Of a stretch of 11,493 nucleotides of DNA, positions 1-7,691 are shown one piece after another; position 1 is the stretch's first letter; each line of letters opens with the position of its first letter. Source of the DNA: Pseudomonadota bacterium. Its GTDB lineage: Bacteria > Pseudomonadota > Alphaproteobacteria > Rhizobiales > Xanthobacteraceae. Below the pieces are notes generated by a model that saw nothing but the letters and a program-made list of their open reading frames with translations, made no database searches and was not told where the DNA came from. The translations under genes and the position numbers were made by a program. The DNA is taken from contig JAJYAH010000152.1 in assembly GCA_021779635.1 (NCBI GenBank), positions 1 to 11,493 on the forward strand, written 5' to 3'.

Positions 1-65
1 TCCTGCACGTTCGGCGGCAGGAGCAGTGTCTGATCGATATTCCAGGGGCGAAAATACTTGCTCAT
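1..65 (-). CDS. IS1182-type transposase, N-terminal fragment (cut by window edge)
   Basis: Only the first 21 codons are inside the window. Reading down from the ATG at 65-63, the protein begins MSKYFRPWNIDQTLLLPP, then N-V-Q. The pattern 'YFRPWxxDQxxLLPP' is the typical start of IS1182-family (DDE, IS5/IS1182 group) transposases, which continue with a 'hLaxFl' segment that would lie beyond the edge. No clear Shine-Dalgarno is seen before the ATG. The outer end of the element should lie in roughly 66-150, but I cannot place the terminal inverted repeat or a target duplication because the other end is missing. The family call rests on recognising the N-terminal motif only. Whether the full gene is intact cannot be told. 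Confidence 0.75.
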   Translation of the reverse strand, partial: MSKYFRPWNIDQTLLLPPNVQ

Positions 66-178
66 AGCCCAAGGTTGAATCAGACTCGCTCAGAATTGAA
101 CAGCGACTATGCGGACAGGCTCCTAGATAGCTCTTTGAAGCACCGCAGCGACCCGCTGCATCGCCATCAGGGATAATT

Positions 179-316
179 ATGTCCAAGACCGCCTCTCTCG
201 GCCTCCTGCCTTCGGCCTCGCTGTTTGGCCGCATGATGGCCGCCATCGATCGCCTGCTGATGGCCCACGCCCGCATCGCGATCCGCAATGGTGATGTTCC
301 GTATCCTGGGCTCTGA
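179..316 (+). CDS. Small conserved-looking protein, 45 aa
   Basis: This short ORF begins MSKTASLGLLPSASLFGRM and ends with RNGDVPYPGL before TGA at 314-316. A purine-rich CAGGGA lies about 6 bases before the ATG. The middle (MMAAIDRLLMAHARIAI) can form an amphipathic helix. It resembles short Bradyrhizobium-type proteins of the pattern 'LFGRLMAxIDRLLMxxAxxAIRNGDxPxxGL', known to me only as hypothetical proteins. The arrangement of a helix followed by a C-terminal GL recalls DUF1127-like small proteins, but the arginine-rich DUF1127 core is absent. A strong intrinsic terminator 77 bases downstream makes it a plausible single-gene transcript. A 6-bp hairpin (GCAGCG/CGCTGC, 145-159) lies in the leader. 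No transmembrane segment or signal peptide is apparent. Function is unknown. Confidence 0.6.
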   Translation: MSKTASLGLLPSASLFGRMMAAIDRLLMAHARIAIRNGDVPYPGL

Positions 317-392
317 GCCCCACAGAGCGCGCCAAAGCGGGAAAACCGCTCGGGCCGCGACCGGGTTGAGCCACAACCGTTCCTCCCAGACT

Positions 393-421
393 TGGCCCCG
401 GTTTTCCGGGGCCATTTTTTT
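393..421 (+). terminator. Strong intrinsic terminator
   Basis: A perfect 9-bp stem (TGGCCCCGG / CCGGGGCCA) closes a TTTT loop and is followed directly by seven T residues (415-421). This is a classic rho-independent terminator reading on the plus strand. It should end the transcript of the 45-aa gene at 179-316 and insulate the transporter gene that starts at 584. The opposite strand has no matching U-tract after the stem, so it is one-directional. Confidence 0.9.
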
Positions 422-525
422 GAAACTCCGACCCGGCGCTACCGGACCTGCCCCCAGCATGGGAACTGCGGCGTGTTGCACATCGCCCCCGCGCCGAAGA
501 ATGACTTGCGCTCTGGCATATTACA

Positions 526-546
526 TACCAAAATTTCAGACTGGTA
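526..546. promoter_or_regulatory. Inverted repeat TACCA-N11-TGGTA, possible operator
   Basis: An inverted repeat with 5-bp arms (526-530 and 542-546) lies in the only AT-rich patch upstream of the MFS transporter, 37 bases before its ATG. Its size (21 bp) and position fit a regulator binding site, but arms this short can arise by chance. No convincing -35/-10 pair was found beside it. Confidence 0.25.
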
Positions 547-583
547 ACGCTCGTCGCTAACAGAGGCGTGCCTGGGAGGATCC

Positions 584-1888
584 ATGACCGCCACCAAACG
601 AGCGACCGGGCCGGCATCGGTTGAAGGCGCGTATTTCCGCTGGCTGCAATTGGCGATGGGCATCGTCTGCATGGCGATGATCGCCAACCTGCAATATGGC
701 TGGACCCTGTTCGTCGATCCGATCGACGCCAGGTATCACTGGGGCCGGGCCGCGATCCAACTCGCCTTCACGCTTTTCGTGGTGACCGAGACCTGGCTGG
801 TCCCGATCGAAGCCTGGTTCGTCGACAAATACGGTCCGCGCGTCGTGATCATGTTTGGCGGCGTGATGATCGCGCTCGCCTGGGTGCTGAATTCCTACGC
901 CAATTCGCTGGCCGTGCTGTATGTCGCCGCGATCATCGCCGGCATCGGCGCGGGTTCGGTCTACGGAACCTGCGTCGGCAACGCCCTCAAATGGTTTCCG
1001 GACCATCGCGGCCTTGCCGCCGGCGCCGGCTTTGGCGCCGGTGCCGCGATCACCGTGGTGCCGATCGCCGGCATGATTGCGGCGCACGGCTACCAGAGCG
1101 CATTCTTCAGCTTCGGCATCGGGCAAGGCGTGATCGTGTTCGTCCTGGCATTTTTCCTGCGCAAGCCGTCGCGGGCGATGCCGGCGAAGAAGCAGCAACT
1201 CAACCTGCCCCAGACCAGGATCGACTTCACGCCGCCGCAGGTGCTGCGAAGCCCGGTCTTCTGGATGATGTATCTGGTGTTTGTGATGGTCGCCGCCGGC
1301 GGCCTGATGGCGGCGGCCCAGATTGCGCCGATCGCGCGCGACTTCAACATCGCCGGTGAACCGGTCGGCCTGCTCGGCTTCCAGATGGCGGCCTTGACCT
1401 TTGCGATTTCGCTCGACCGGATCTTCGACGGTTTCGGCCGTCCGTTCTTCGGATGGGTCTCCGACACGATCGGCCGCGAGCATACCATGTTCATCGCCTT
1501 CGGAACCGCCGCCCTGATGCTGCTGACGCTGTCGGTGTACGGTCGCATCCCGATCGTCTTCGTGCTGGCGACCGCGGTGTATTTCGGCGTGTTCGGCGAG
1601 ATCTACAGCCTGTTCCCGGCGACCAGCGGCGACACCTTCGGCGTCAAGTTCGCCACCACCAACAACGGCATGCTGTACACGGCGAAAGGAACGGCCTCGT
1701 TACTGGTGCCGCTTGCGAGCCTTGTCGCGGCCAGATACGGCTGGCAGGCCGTATTCATGATCGCGGTCGCGCTCAACGCCACCGCCGCGCTGATGGCGAT
1801 CTTCGTGATCAAGCCGATGCGCCGCGCCTTCATCCTCGGCAATGACGCCGCGGTCGACGCCAGGGCGCACGACGTCAGGGTGATCTGA
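584..1888 (+). CDS. MFS transporter, oxalate/formate antiporter (OFA) family
   Basis: This 434-aa inner-membrane protein has about 12 hydrophobic segments. Features seen in the sequence are a short polar N-terminus, TM1 around residues 21-41 running into NLQYGWTLFV, an MFS motif-A-like loop (FVDKYGPR, about 79-86), and the GTCVGNALKWFPDHRGLAAG block (about 129-148) typical of OFA proteins. A basic central loop lies near 188-205. In Oxalobacter OxlT, Arg272 and Lys355 bind the dicarboxylate. Here Arg286 (FGRPFFGW) and Lys368 (MLYTAKGTAS) occupy similar contexts with nearly the same spacing (82 against 83), which supports carboxylate exchange. GGGAGG a few bases before the ATG decides the start. 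No oxalate-degrading genes (frc, oxc) are nearby, so the substrate may be another small carboxylate. It appears to be transcribed alone, between two terminators. Confidence 0.88.
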   Translation: MTATKRATGPASVEGAYFRWLQLAMGIVCMAMIANLQYGWTLFVDPIDARYHWGRAAIQLAFTLFVVTETWLVPIEAWFVDKYGPRVVIMFGGVMIALAWVLNSYANSLAVLYVAAIIAGIGAGSVYGTCVGNALKWFPDHRGLAAGAGFGAGAAITVVPIAGMIAAHGYQSAFFSFGIGQGVIVFVLAFFLRKPSRAMPAKKQQLNLPQTRIDFTPPQVLRSPVFWMMYLVFVMVAAGGLMAAAQIAPIARDFNIAGEPVGLLGFQMAALTFAISLDRIFDGFGRPFFGWVSDTIGREHTMFIAFGTAALMLLTLSVYGRIPIVFVLATAVYFGVFGEIYSLFPATSGDTFGVKFATTNNGMLYTAKGTASLLVPLASLVAARYGWQAVFMIAVALNATAALMAIFVIKPMRRAFILGNDAAVDARAHDVRVI

Positions 1889-1906
1889 CGGCTTCACATT
1901 TCGACA

Positions 1907-1935
1907 AAAGGAGGCGCATCCGCTGCGCCTCCTTT
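1907..1935. terminator. Hairpin terminator between convergent genes, probably bidirectional
   Basis: A perfect 12-bp inverted repeat (AAAGGAGGCGCA / TGCGCCTCCTTT) with a 5-base loop TCCGC lies 19 bases after the transporter stop. The stem ends in TTT on the plus strand and in TTTT on the minus strand, so it can serve both the transporter and the convergent SRPBCC gene ending at 1999. The U-tract is short, so efficiency is uncertain. Confidence 0.75.
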
Positions 1936-1998
1936 CTGCGTCGATTAATTGGAATACCAATACAGAAATTTGATTTCTTGCAGGGGTTCCATTCGAAG

Positions 1999-2493
1999 TC
2001 ATCGGCCTGTCGCGGTCTCGACATGCCGAGCCAACTTGTCCAGGGTCTGGTAGCCGTACTCGACGGCGCCGAAGCCGATCGTCCCGTCGCGCTGTGCTTT
2101 GGTCGGATGCAGTTGCCGCAGCGTGATCACGGTCTTGCCATCGCTCTGCTCATCAAACGTAATCGTGCTGCGAAAACGGGCTGGATCGTCATCCATGTCC
2201 GAACCGTGATCAACCTCGATCAGGTGCGGCGGCTCGATGCGCCGAAAGCGCATGCGATTCGTAAATCGCCGGCCGTTTGGGGCGAGCATGTCGAAGCGCC
2301 ACACGCCGCCGATGCGAATGTCGATTTCCTTGGTTTCGATCTTGAACCCCGCCGGCCCGAACCAGTTCGGCAAATGCTCCGGTTCTGTCCAGGCAGCAAA
2401 GACGACATCACGCCTTGCCTTGATGACACGCGAGAGAACGATCTCGCGCTCGATATCCCAGTGTGCGAGGGCAGCGTCCGGCGTTGAGGTCAT
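1999..2493 (-). CDS. SRPBCC / AHSA1-type START-like domain protein
   Basis: This 164-aa soluble protein is one complete SRPBCC (Bet v1/START-like, COG3832, AHSA1) domain. Visible family marks are the N-terminal strand (IVLSRVIKA), VFAAWTEPEHLPNWFGP (about residues 31-47), the GGVWRFDM turn (about 62-69), and a C-terminal helix (GYQTLDKLARHV) that closes the hydrophobic cavity. The start MTSTPDAAL was chosen because CAGGAAATC lies just before it; an upstream in-frame ATG at 2574 would overlap the neighbouring gene by 38 bases and add an atypical tail. The gene follows the ArsR-type repressor after 43 bases, on the same strand and presumably on the same transcript. ArsR-SRPBCC pairs are common in bacteria, but the ligand is generally unknown. 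No catalytic residue can be assigned. Confidence 0.88.
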   Translation of the reverse strand: MTSTPDAALAHWDIEREIVLSRVIKARRDVVFAAWTEPEHLPNWFGPAGFKIETKEIDIRIGGVWRFDMLAPNGRRFTNRMRFRRIEPPHLIEVDHGSDMDDDPARFRSTITFDEQSDGKTVITLRQLHPTKAQRDGTIGFGAVEYGYQTLDKLARHVETATGR

Positions 2494-2536
2494 GGTGATT
2501 TCCTGTGCTTTTGAAAATGTGGTGTCGTCGCGCGCT

Positions 2537-2893
2537 TCAGTCACGACGCCTTCTCCTTGGCGGCCTCTTCTCAAGCGTCGCTACATAAGACTCGAGCCTG
2601 TCAAGGCGGGCTTCCCAGATGGCATGATGCTCGGCGAGCCAGTTCTCGGCCCCCTTCATGGCGCTTGGCATCAGGCGGCATGTGCGGACGCGGCCATGCT
2701 TCTCCGATTCGACGAGGCCCCCGGTTTCCAGCACACGTATGTGTTTCATCAGGCTTGGCAGGGCCATGTCGAATGGCTGAGCGAGTTCACCCACGGACGC
2801 CTCGCCTTGCGAGAGCCGCGCAATGATTGCACGCCGCGTTGGATCGGCGAGTGCGCCGAACACGTTGTCGAGATGAGGAGAATAGTTAGCCAT
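2537..2893 (-). CDS. ArsR-family (SdpR-like) winged-helix repressor
   Basis: This 118-aa protein starts MANYSPHLDNVFGALADPTRR, the standard opening of the ArsR/SdpR-type winged-helix family. The recognition region is VGELAQPFDMALPSLMKHIRVLE (about residues 36-58), followed by the wing GLVESEKHGRVRTCRL (about 61-76) and a C-terminal dimerisation helix (ENWLAEHHAIWEARLDRLE). The only cysteine lies in the wing and there is no metal-binding CxC, so a metal-sensing role is unlikely. The C-terminus ends in a run of arginines. The ATG at 2893 was preferred over longer in-frame starts because the family begins here and because a near-perfect promoter places the transcript start at this codon, implying a leaderless mRNA. 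It probably represses itself and the downstream SRPBCC gene. The inducer is unknown. Confidence 0.88.
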   Translation of the reverse strand: MANYSPHLDNVFGALADPTRRAIIARLSQGEASVGELAQPFDMALPSLMKHIRVLETGGLVESEKHGRVRTCRLMPSAMKGAENWLAEHHAIWEARLDRLESYVATLEKRPPRRRRRD

Positions 2894-2902
2894 AAAGCTA
2901 AC
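2885..2902. promoter_or_regulatory. Inverted repeat over the arsR start codon, putative operator
   Basis: GTTAGC-CATAAA-GCTAAC is a perfect inverted repeat with 6-bp arms and a 6-base centre. The centre holds the start codon of the repressor gene (minus-strand ATG at 2893-2891), and one arm touches the -10 box. A dimeric winged-helix repressor bound here would block transcription initiation, which fits autoregulation. The binding itself is inferred. Confidence 0.55.
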
Positions 2903-2929
2903 AATAGATGCGCGGCGCGCATCTGTCAA
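2901..2929 (-). promoter_or_regulatory. arsR promoter with palindromic 17-bp spacer
   Basis: On the minus strand there is a consensus -35 TTGACA (2929-2924), exactly 17 bases, then -10 TATTGT (2906-2901). The spacer is a perfect palindrome around one central base (arms GATGCGCG and CGCGCATC, 2907-2923; a ninth pair forms if flanking bases 2906 and 2924 are counted). Only seven bases separate the -10 from the ATG, so the expected +1 lies at or within a couple of bases of the start codon. There is no room for a ribosome binding site. Confidence 0.7.
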
Positions 2930-4254
<1,325 letters not shown>

Positions 4255-4318
4255 ACCACTTCGCGTCATCACCTGAGAGTCTGACTCAGAATGCGACCAA
4301 TGAAATGGGGCTTCAAGT

Positions 4319-4351
4319 TCGTCATGCCCGGGCTTGTCCCGGGCATGACGA
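4319..4351. repeat. REP-like palindrome (CCCGGG-CATGACGA stem)
   Basis: A perfect 14-bp inverted repeat (TCGTCATGCCCGGG / CCCGGGCATGACGA) has a 5-base loop CTTGT. This sequence type is a dispersed intergenic palindrome in Bradyrhizobium and relatives; translated, it gives the familiar 'MPGTSPGMT' string in spurious ORFs. It lies 19 bases before the ATG of the quinone oxidoreductase gene, inside a presumed operon, so the transcript would carry a very stable hairpin there. No U-tract follows, so it is not a classical terminator. Confidence 0.8.
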
Positions 4352-4370
4352 CTCTAACGGGAACAACGCC

Positions 4371-5339
4371 ATGAAAGCCTACGTCTACGGCGCCAATGGC
4401 GCTGAAATCACCGATATCGCCAGGCCCGCTCCGAAAGGCACGCAGGTGCTGGTTCGGGTCCGGGCCTGCGGCCTCAACCGCGCCGACCTCGGCATGACCA
4501 AGGGCCATGCGCATGGCAGCGCCGGCGGCGCCGGCACCGTGCTCGGAATGGAATGGGCGGGCGAAGTTGCCGAGCTTGGTCCTGACGCGAAAGGCGTCAA
4601 GGTCGGCGACAAGATCATGGGCTCGGGTAGTGCTGCGTTCGCGGAATACACGCTGGCCGATCACGGCCGGCTGTTTCGCACGCCGTCAAACATAAATTTC
4701 GAAGATGCGGCCACCCTGCCCGTCGCGCTCACCACCATGCACAACGCGGTCGTGACCAACGGCACGCTGCAGGCTGGCCAGTCCGTCCTGATTCAGGGCG
4801 CGAGCTCCGGCGTCGGCCTGATGGCGATGCAGATCGCGAGACTCAAGGGCGCCAGCATCCTGATCGGGTCCTCGACCGACGCCATGCGTCGCGGCCGGCT
4901 GAAGGAATTCGGCGCTGATCTGGCGGTGGATTCCAGCGACCCTGGCTGGGTCGATCAGGTGCTGAAGGCGACCGGCGGCGAAGGCGTCGACCTGATCGTC
5001 GATCAGGTCTCAGGCAAGGTCGCGAGCGAGAATCTCGCGGCGACCAAAATCAAGGGCCGCATCGTCAACGTCGGCAGGCTTGGCGGCACCCACGCCGATT
5101 TCAACTTTGATCTGCATGCCGCGCGCCGCATCAGCTATATCGGCGTCACCTTCCGGACCCGGTCGATCGAGGAAATCCGCGACATCTTCAGCGAAGTCCG
5201 CAAGGACATCTGGCCGGCGGTGGAATCCCGCCAGCTGCGATTGCCGGTCGACAAGGTGTTTGCCTTCGACGAGATCGGCAAGGCGTTCGAGCACATGGAA
5301 GCCAACAGGCACCTCGGCAAGATCGTCGTGACGTTGTAG
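4371..5339 (+). CDS. MDR-superfamily NAD(P)H:quinone oxidoreductase
   Basis: This 322-aa cytosolic protein has the two-domain layout of zinc-independent medium-chain dehydrogenases/reductases. It has an N-terminal GroES-like domain (about 1-120) with CGLNRADL (33-40), which lacks the catalytic zinc cysteine arrangement, and GMEWAGEVAELG. A Rossmann domain follows, with GASSGVG (143-149) as the nucleotide-binding loop. QOR-family enzymes transfer hydride from NADPH to quinones or enones. The start MKAYVYG was chosen because it is the standard family opening; a longer in-frame ATG at 4305 would translate the REP palindrome. The SD (CGGGAA) is weak. The gene follows the NQO-like gene after 116 bases, and its stop is only 3 bases from the next ATG, so coupling with the SMP-30 gene is likely. 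The physiological substrate is not evident. Confidence 0.88.
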   Translation: MKAYVYGANGAEITDIARPAPKGTQVLVRVRACGLNRADLGMTKGHAHGSAGGAGTVLGMEWAGEVAELGPDAKGVKVGDKIMGSGSAAFAEYTLADHGRLFRTPSNINFEDAATLPVALTTMHNAVVTNGTLQAGQSVLIQGASSGVGLMAMQIARLKGASILIGSSTDAMRRGRLKEFGADLAVDSSDPGWVDQVLKATGGEGVDLIVDQVSGKVASENLAATKIKGRIVNVGRLGGTHADFNFDLHAARRISYIGVTFRTRSIEEIRDIFSEVRKDIWPAVESRQLRLPVDKVFAFDEIGKAFEHMEANRHLGKIVVTL

Positions 5340-5342
5340 GCG

Positions 5343-6197
5343 ATGGCAGGGATGATGATGCTAAAGCCAGTGCTCGACGGCGGGCGTTATTTCGAAGGAC
5401 CACGCTGGCACTCTGGCCGGCTCTGGTTCGTCGATTGCATGGATCGGACGCTCCTGAGCATCGACGTGTCCGGCAAGCGCGAACAGCACGCGAAATTCGA
5501 GGATGATACACCCTGCGGCCTCGGCATCTTGCCGGATGGCAGGATCATCGTGTTGACGATGTTCCGCAAGCACCTGATGACCTGCGCGGACGGCCAGCTT
5601 TCGCTCTACGCCGACCTTTCAGAAATAGCGACAGGCACGATCGACGACATGATCGTCGACGGCTTGGGACGCGCCTATGTCGGTGATCTCGGCTTCGATT
5701 TGCCGCCGCCACCCGATCGGGGCCCGGTCGGCCGCATCATTCTGGTGACACCCGACGGCAAAACTCGCGTCGTCGCTGACGGACTGCGGTTTCCCAACGG
5801 CATCGCGGTTTCAGCCGACAATCGCCGGCTTGTCGCGGCCGAGATGGATGGCGAATGCCTGGCCGATTATGACATCGAGGCCGACGGCAGCTTGAACTTT
5901 CGTGGCCGATTTGGAACCATGAAATCCCCGGATGGCATTTGCCTCGATCGCGATGGGGCCGTGTGGGTCGCGTCCTTCGATGAAGATGCCTTCATTCGCG
6001 TAAGCCGCGATGGACGCGAGTTGCAACGGATCGAAGTGCCCGGCCGCCGCGCCATCGCCTGTGTTCTCGGCGGACTGAAGCGGCGAACACTGTTCTGCCT
6101 GAGCGCTGTGACGTCGCCCCAGGAGATGTGGCAACGCAAATCATCTGCCCGGATCGACGCAGTTGATCTTGAAGTTCCCGGTGCAGGTTATCCATGA
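5343..6197 (+). CDS. SMP-30/gluconolactonase/LRE family hydrolase
   Basis: This six-bladed beta-propeller lactonase-type protein has 284 aa, near the usual family length. Motifs that normally supply the divalent metal ligands are visible: FEGPRW with Glu18, FPNGIAVS with Asn152, and SPDGICLD with Asp197. The DDMIVDGLGRAYVGDLGF segment (about 101-118) forms the adjacent blade. No signal peptide is seen, so it is probably cytosolic. The family opens sugar-acid and other lactones; the exact lactone cannot be read from the sequence. The start is uncertain: ATG at 5343 is 3 bases after the previous stop, but a cluster of ATGs at 5352-5360 preceded by GGCAGGG is equally possible and would shorten the protein by 3-5 residues. 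It is co-directional with the two quinone-reductase genes and convergent with the deacylase, whose stop lies 22 bases away. Confidence 0.87.
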   Translation: MAGMMMLKPVLDGGRYFEGPRWHSGRLWFVDCMDRTLLSIDVSGKREQHAKFEDDTPCGLGILPDGRIIVLTMFRKHLMTCADGQLSLYADLSEIATGTIDDMIVDGLGRAYVGDLGFDLPPPPDRGPVGRIILVTPDGKTRVVADGLRFPNGIAVSADNRRLVAAEMDGECLADYDIEADGSLNFRGRFGTMKSPDGICLDRDGAVWVASFDEDAFIRVSRDGRELQRIEVPGRRAIACVLGGLKRRTLFCLSAVTSPQEMWQRKSSARIDAVDLEVPGAGYP

Positions 6198-6219
6198 GGG
6201 TGATCGGAGAACGATCGGG

Positions 6220-7509
6220 TTACAGTCGCTCGATCCCACACCACTCGGCCAGGAACAACGCCATGGTTTTCGTCACCGCACGAACCGAATCGAGATCGAC
6301 CCGCTCATCGATACCATGAGGTCTTTCACAGATCGGCCCGTAAACGAGGCTAGGTGTGTTGCGATAAAGCCCGTAGAAGCGCGCATCTGTCGCCGCCGAC
6401 GTAATCTCTTCCCGCAGCTCTTCGTTGAATACGGCCTTATGGCTGCTCGCTAGCACGGCTTCGGGAATCGCGGCATTTTCCAGCACATAGCCTTCAGCCA
6501 TGTGCCCGTGATACTCGATGCGCGGTTGATGGTTGGACAGGAATGGATCGTGCAGCGAAGCCTCGTGCACGCGAGCCTCGATCTCGGCCTGAATATCCTT
6601 CAATTCAGCGCCGGGCAGTATACCGACCCGGATGTTCAGAACGGCTTTGGCGGGCACGCTTGAAGTCCATTCACCGCCCGAGATCTCGCCCAGATTGACG
6701 CGGATCGGGTGTGGATGATCCTTGTAGAGCGGATGATCCACTTTGCGCGCGTTCCACTCGTCTTCGAGTTGCTTGATATGCGGCCAAAGGCCCAGCGCCT
6801 TCTCGATCGCATTGGCACCGACATTGTTGAATCCGGCTGATGCATGCTGCGGGTCGCCCTCGACATGGACGCGAAACCAGATGAGGCCAACTTCCGCCCG
6901 CATCAGCTTTGGCTGCAACGGTTCCGGCACGAAAGCGCAGTCGGCGTTGTAGCCACGCTGCAGGCAGGCAAGCGTACCGTTGCCGGTGCATTCCTCTTCG
7001 ACAACGGACTGGAAATGGATCGGGGCCGTGGGAGTGAAGCCCGCGGCGCGAACCGCGTCGAATGCGAACAGCGTCCCCGCAAGTCCGGATTTCATATCGC
7101 CTGCGCCGCGACCGTACATCCACTTTCCGTCGATGCGCGGCTCGAAGGGCGGCGTCGTCCAGCGATTCCAGTCCCCGGTAGGCACAACATCGATATGGCC
7201 GTTGAAGATCAGCGAGCGCCCATTGCGATGCGCCGGACGATACGTTCCGACGACATTGTAAGCATTTTCATACGTCGCGTCGACGACCGGCGCGAAGCCC
7301 GGCAGATCCTTGATGTCGTCGACTTTGACCTTCCAGTGATCCACCGACAGTCCGCGCTTGGCCATGGTATCAGCCATCAGATCCTGAACAGTGTGTTCGT
7401 GCCCGCGCACCGACGGGCAACGCACCATATCCTGCGTGAACCGGATCTGGGCCTCGAAGCCCGCGTCCACTGCGGCGATGATCGCCGCGGCGATGTCTTT
7501 ATCCAGCAT
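6220..7509 (-). CDS. M20-family deacylase (ArgE/DapE type)
   Basis: This 429-aa metallopeptidase-fold amidohydrolase carries all the di-zinc motifs of family M20: FNGHIDVVPTGD with His105 and Asp107, GRGAGDMKSGL with bridging Asp138, the acidic triad at VVEEECTGNGT (Glu171-173), and the C-terminal PHGIDERV with His398. The lid/dimerisation domain lies at about 200-320 (VHVEGDPQHASAGFNNVGANA). It probably removes an acyl group from an N-acyl amino acid or related amide in the cytosol; the substrate is not predictable. The start MLDKDIAA has AAGGAA 7 bases upstream and is preferred to an in-frame ATG 7 codons earlier. The gene overlaps the tail of a permease remnant (stop at 7499), which indicates past translational coupling in a liv-type transport operon. 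With that operon gone, its present promoter is unclear. Confidence 0.9.
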   Translation of the reverse strand: MLDKDIAAAIIAAVDAGFEAQIRFTQDMVRCPSVRGHEHTVQDLMADTMAKRGLSVDHWKVKVDDIKDLPGFAPVVDATYENAYNVVGTYRPAHRNGRSLIFNGHIDVVPTGDWNRWTTPPFEPRIDGKWMYGRGAGDMKSGLAGTLFAFDAVRAAGFTPTAPIHFQSVVEEECTGNGTLACLQRGYNADCAFVPEPLQPKLMRAEVGLIWFRVHVEGDPQHASAGFNNVGANAIEKALGLWPHIKQLEDEWNARKVDHPLYKDHPHPIRVNLGEISGGEWTSSVPAKAVLNIRVGILPGAELKDIQAEIEARVHEASLHDPFLSNHQPRIEYHGHMAEGYVLENAAIPEAVLASSHKAVFNEELREEITSAATDARFYGLYRNTPSLVYGPICERPHGIDERVDLDSVRAVTKTMALFLAEWCGIERL

Positions 7510-7691
7510 GATCGTTCCTTGTTTGAACAAGCAGAGTTTCTCGACGGAATTTTTCCTTGAAGGCCGGCACGAGCGTTGTCAGACCCTTCGGCAGAAACAT
7601 CACGATCAGAAACGATCAGCCGCGTTCTTATCAGCCGCGTTCTTGGCTTCAAAAACTCGACCAACGCCACCGGCCACAATAGAGGCGCCCA
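7499..7691 (-). pseudogene. C-terminal remnant of a LivM/LivH-type ABC permease
   Basis: On the minus strand, the frame ending at TAA 7501-7499 reads LIVMFLPKGLTTLVPAF, then K-E-K-F-R-R-E-T-L, and stops inside the deacylase start region. The 'LIVMFLPKGL' sequence is the end of the last membrane helix and the start of the cytoplasmic tail of branched-chain amino acid ABC permeases. An in-frame TGA (7618-7616) cuts the frame off after 38 codons. Upstream, another frame reads APLLWPVALVEFL (about 7690-7650), which loosely fits the preceding helix of such permeases; this part is much less certain. Short direct duplications at 7602-7619 and 7615-7644 sit at the break. No body of the gene, partner permease or ATPase exists in the window, so this is a dead stub. 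Confidence 0.6.
7615..7644. repeat. 15-bp perfect tandem duplication
   Basis: ATCAGCCGCGTTCTT occurs twice in direct succession (7615-7629 and 7630-7644). Directly beside it, ACGATCAG is repeated with a 10-bp period (7602-7609 and 7612-7619). The 10-bp step is not a multiple of three and coincides with the shift of reading frame in the permease remnant. Replication slippage during gene decay is the simplest explanation. Confidence 0.85.

Noticed and set aside
557..1483. 308-codon open frame on the minus strand opposite the MFS transporter
   Set aside because: Its translation is rich in R, H, D, G and A without any family motif, as expected from the antisense of a GC-biased gene; the opposite strand encodes a clear membrane transporter.
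4305..4370. Upstream start for the quinone oxidoreductase (22 extra residues)
   Set aside because: The added residues are a translation of the REP palindrome and do not occur in the family, which begins MKAYVYG-like.
6202..6216. GATCG-N5-CGATC as a terminator between the convergent SMP-30 and deacylase genes
   Set aside because: Arms of only 5 bp and no U-tract on either strand.
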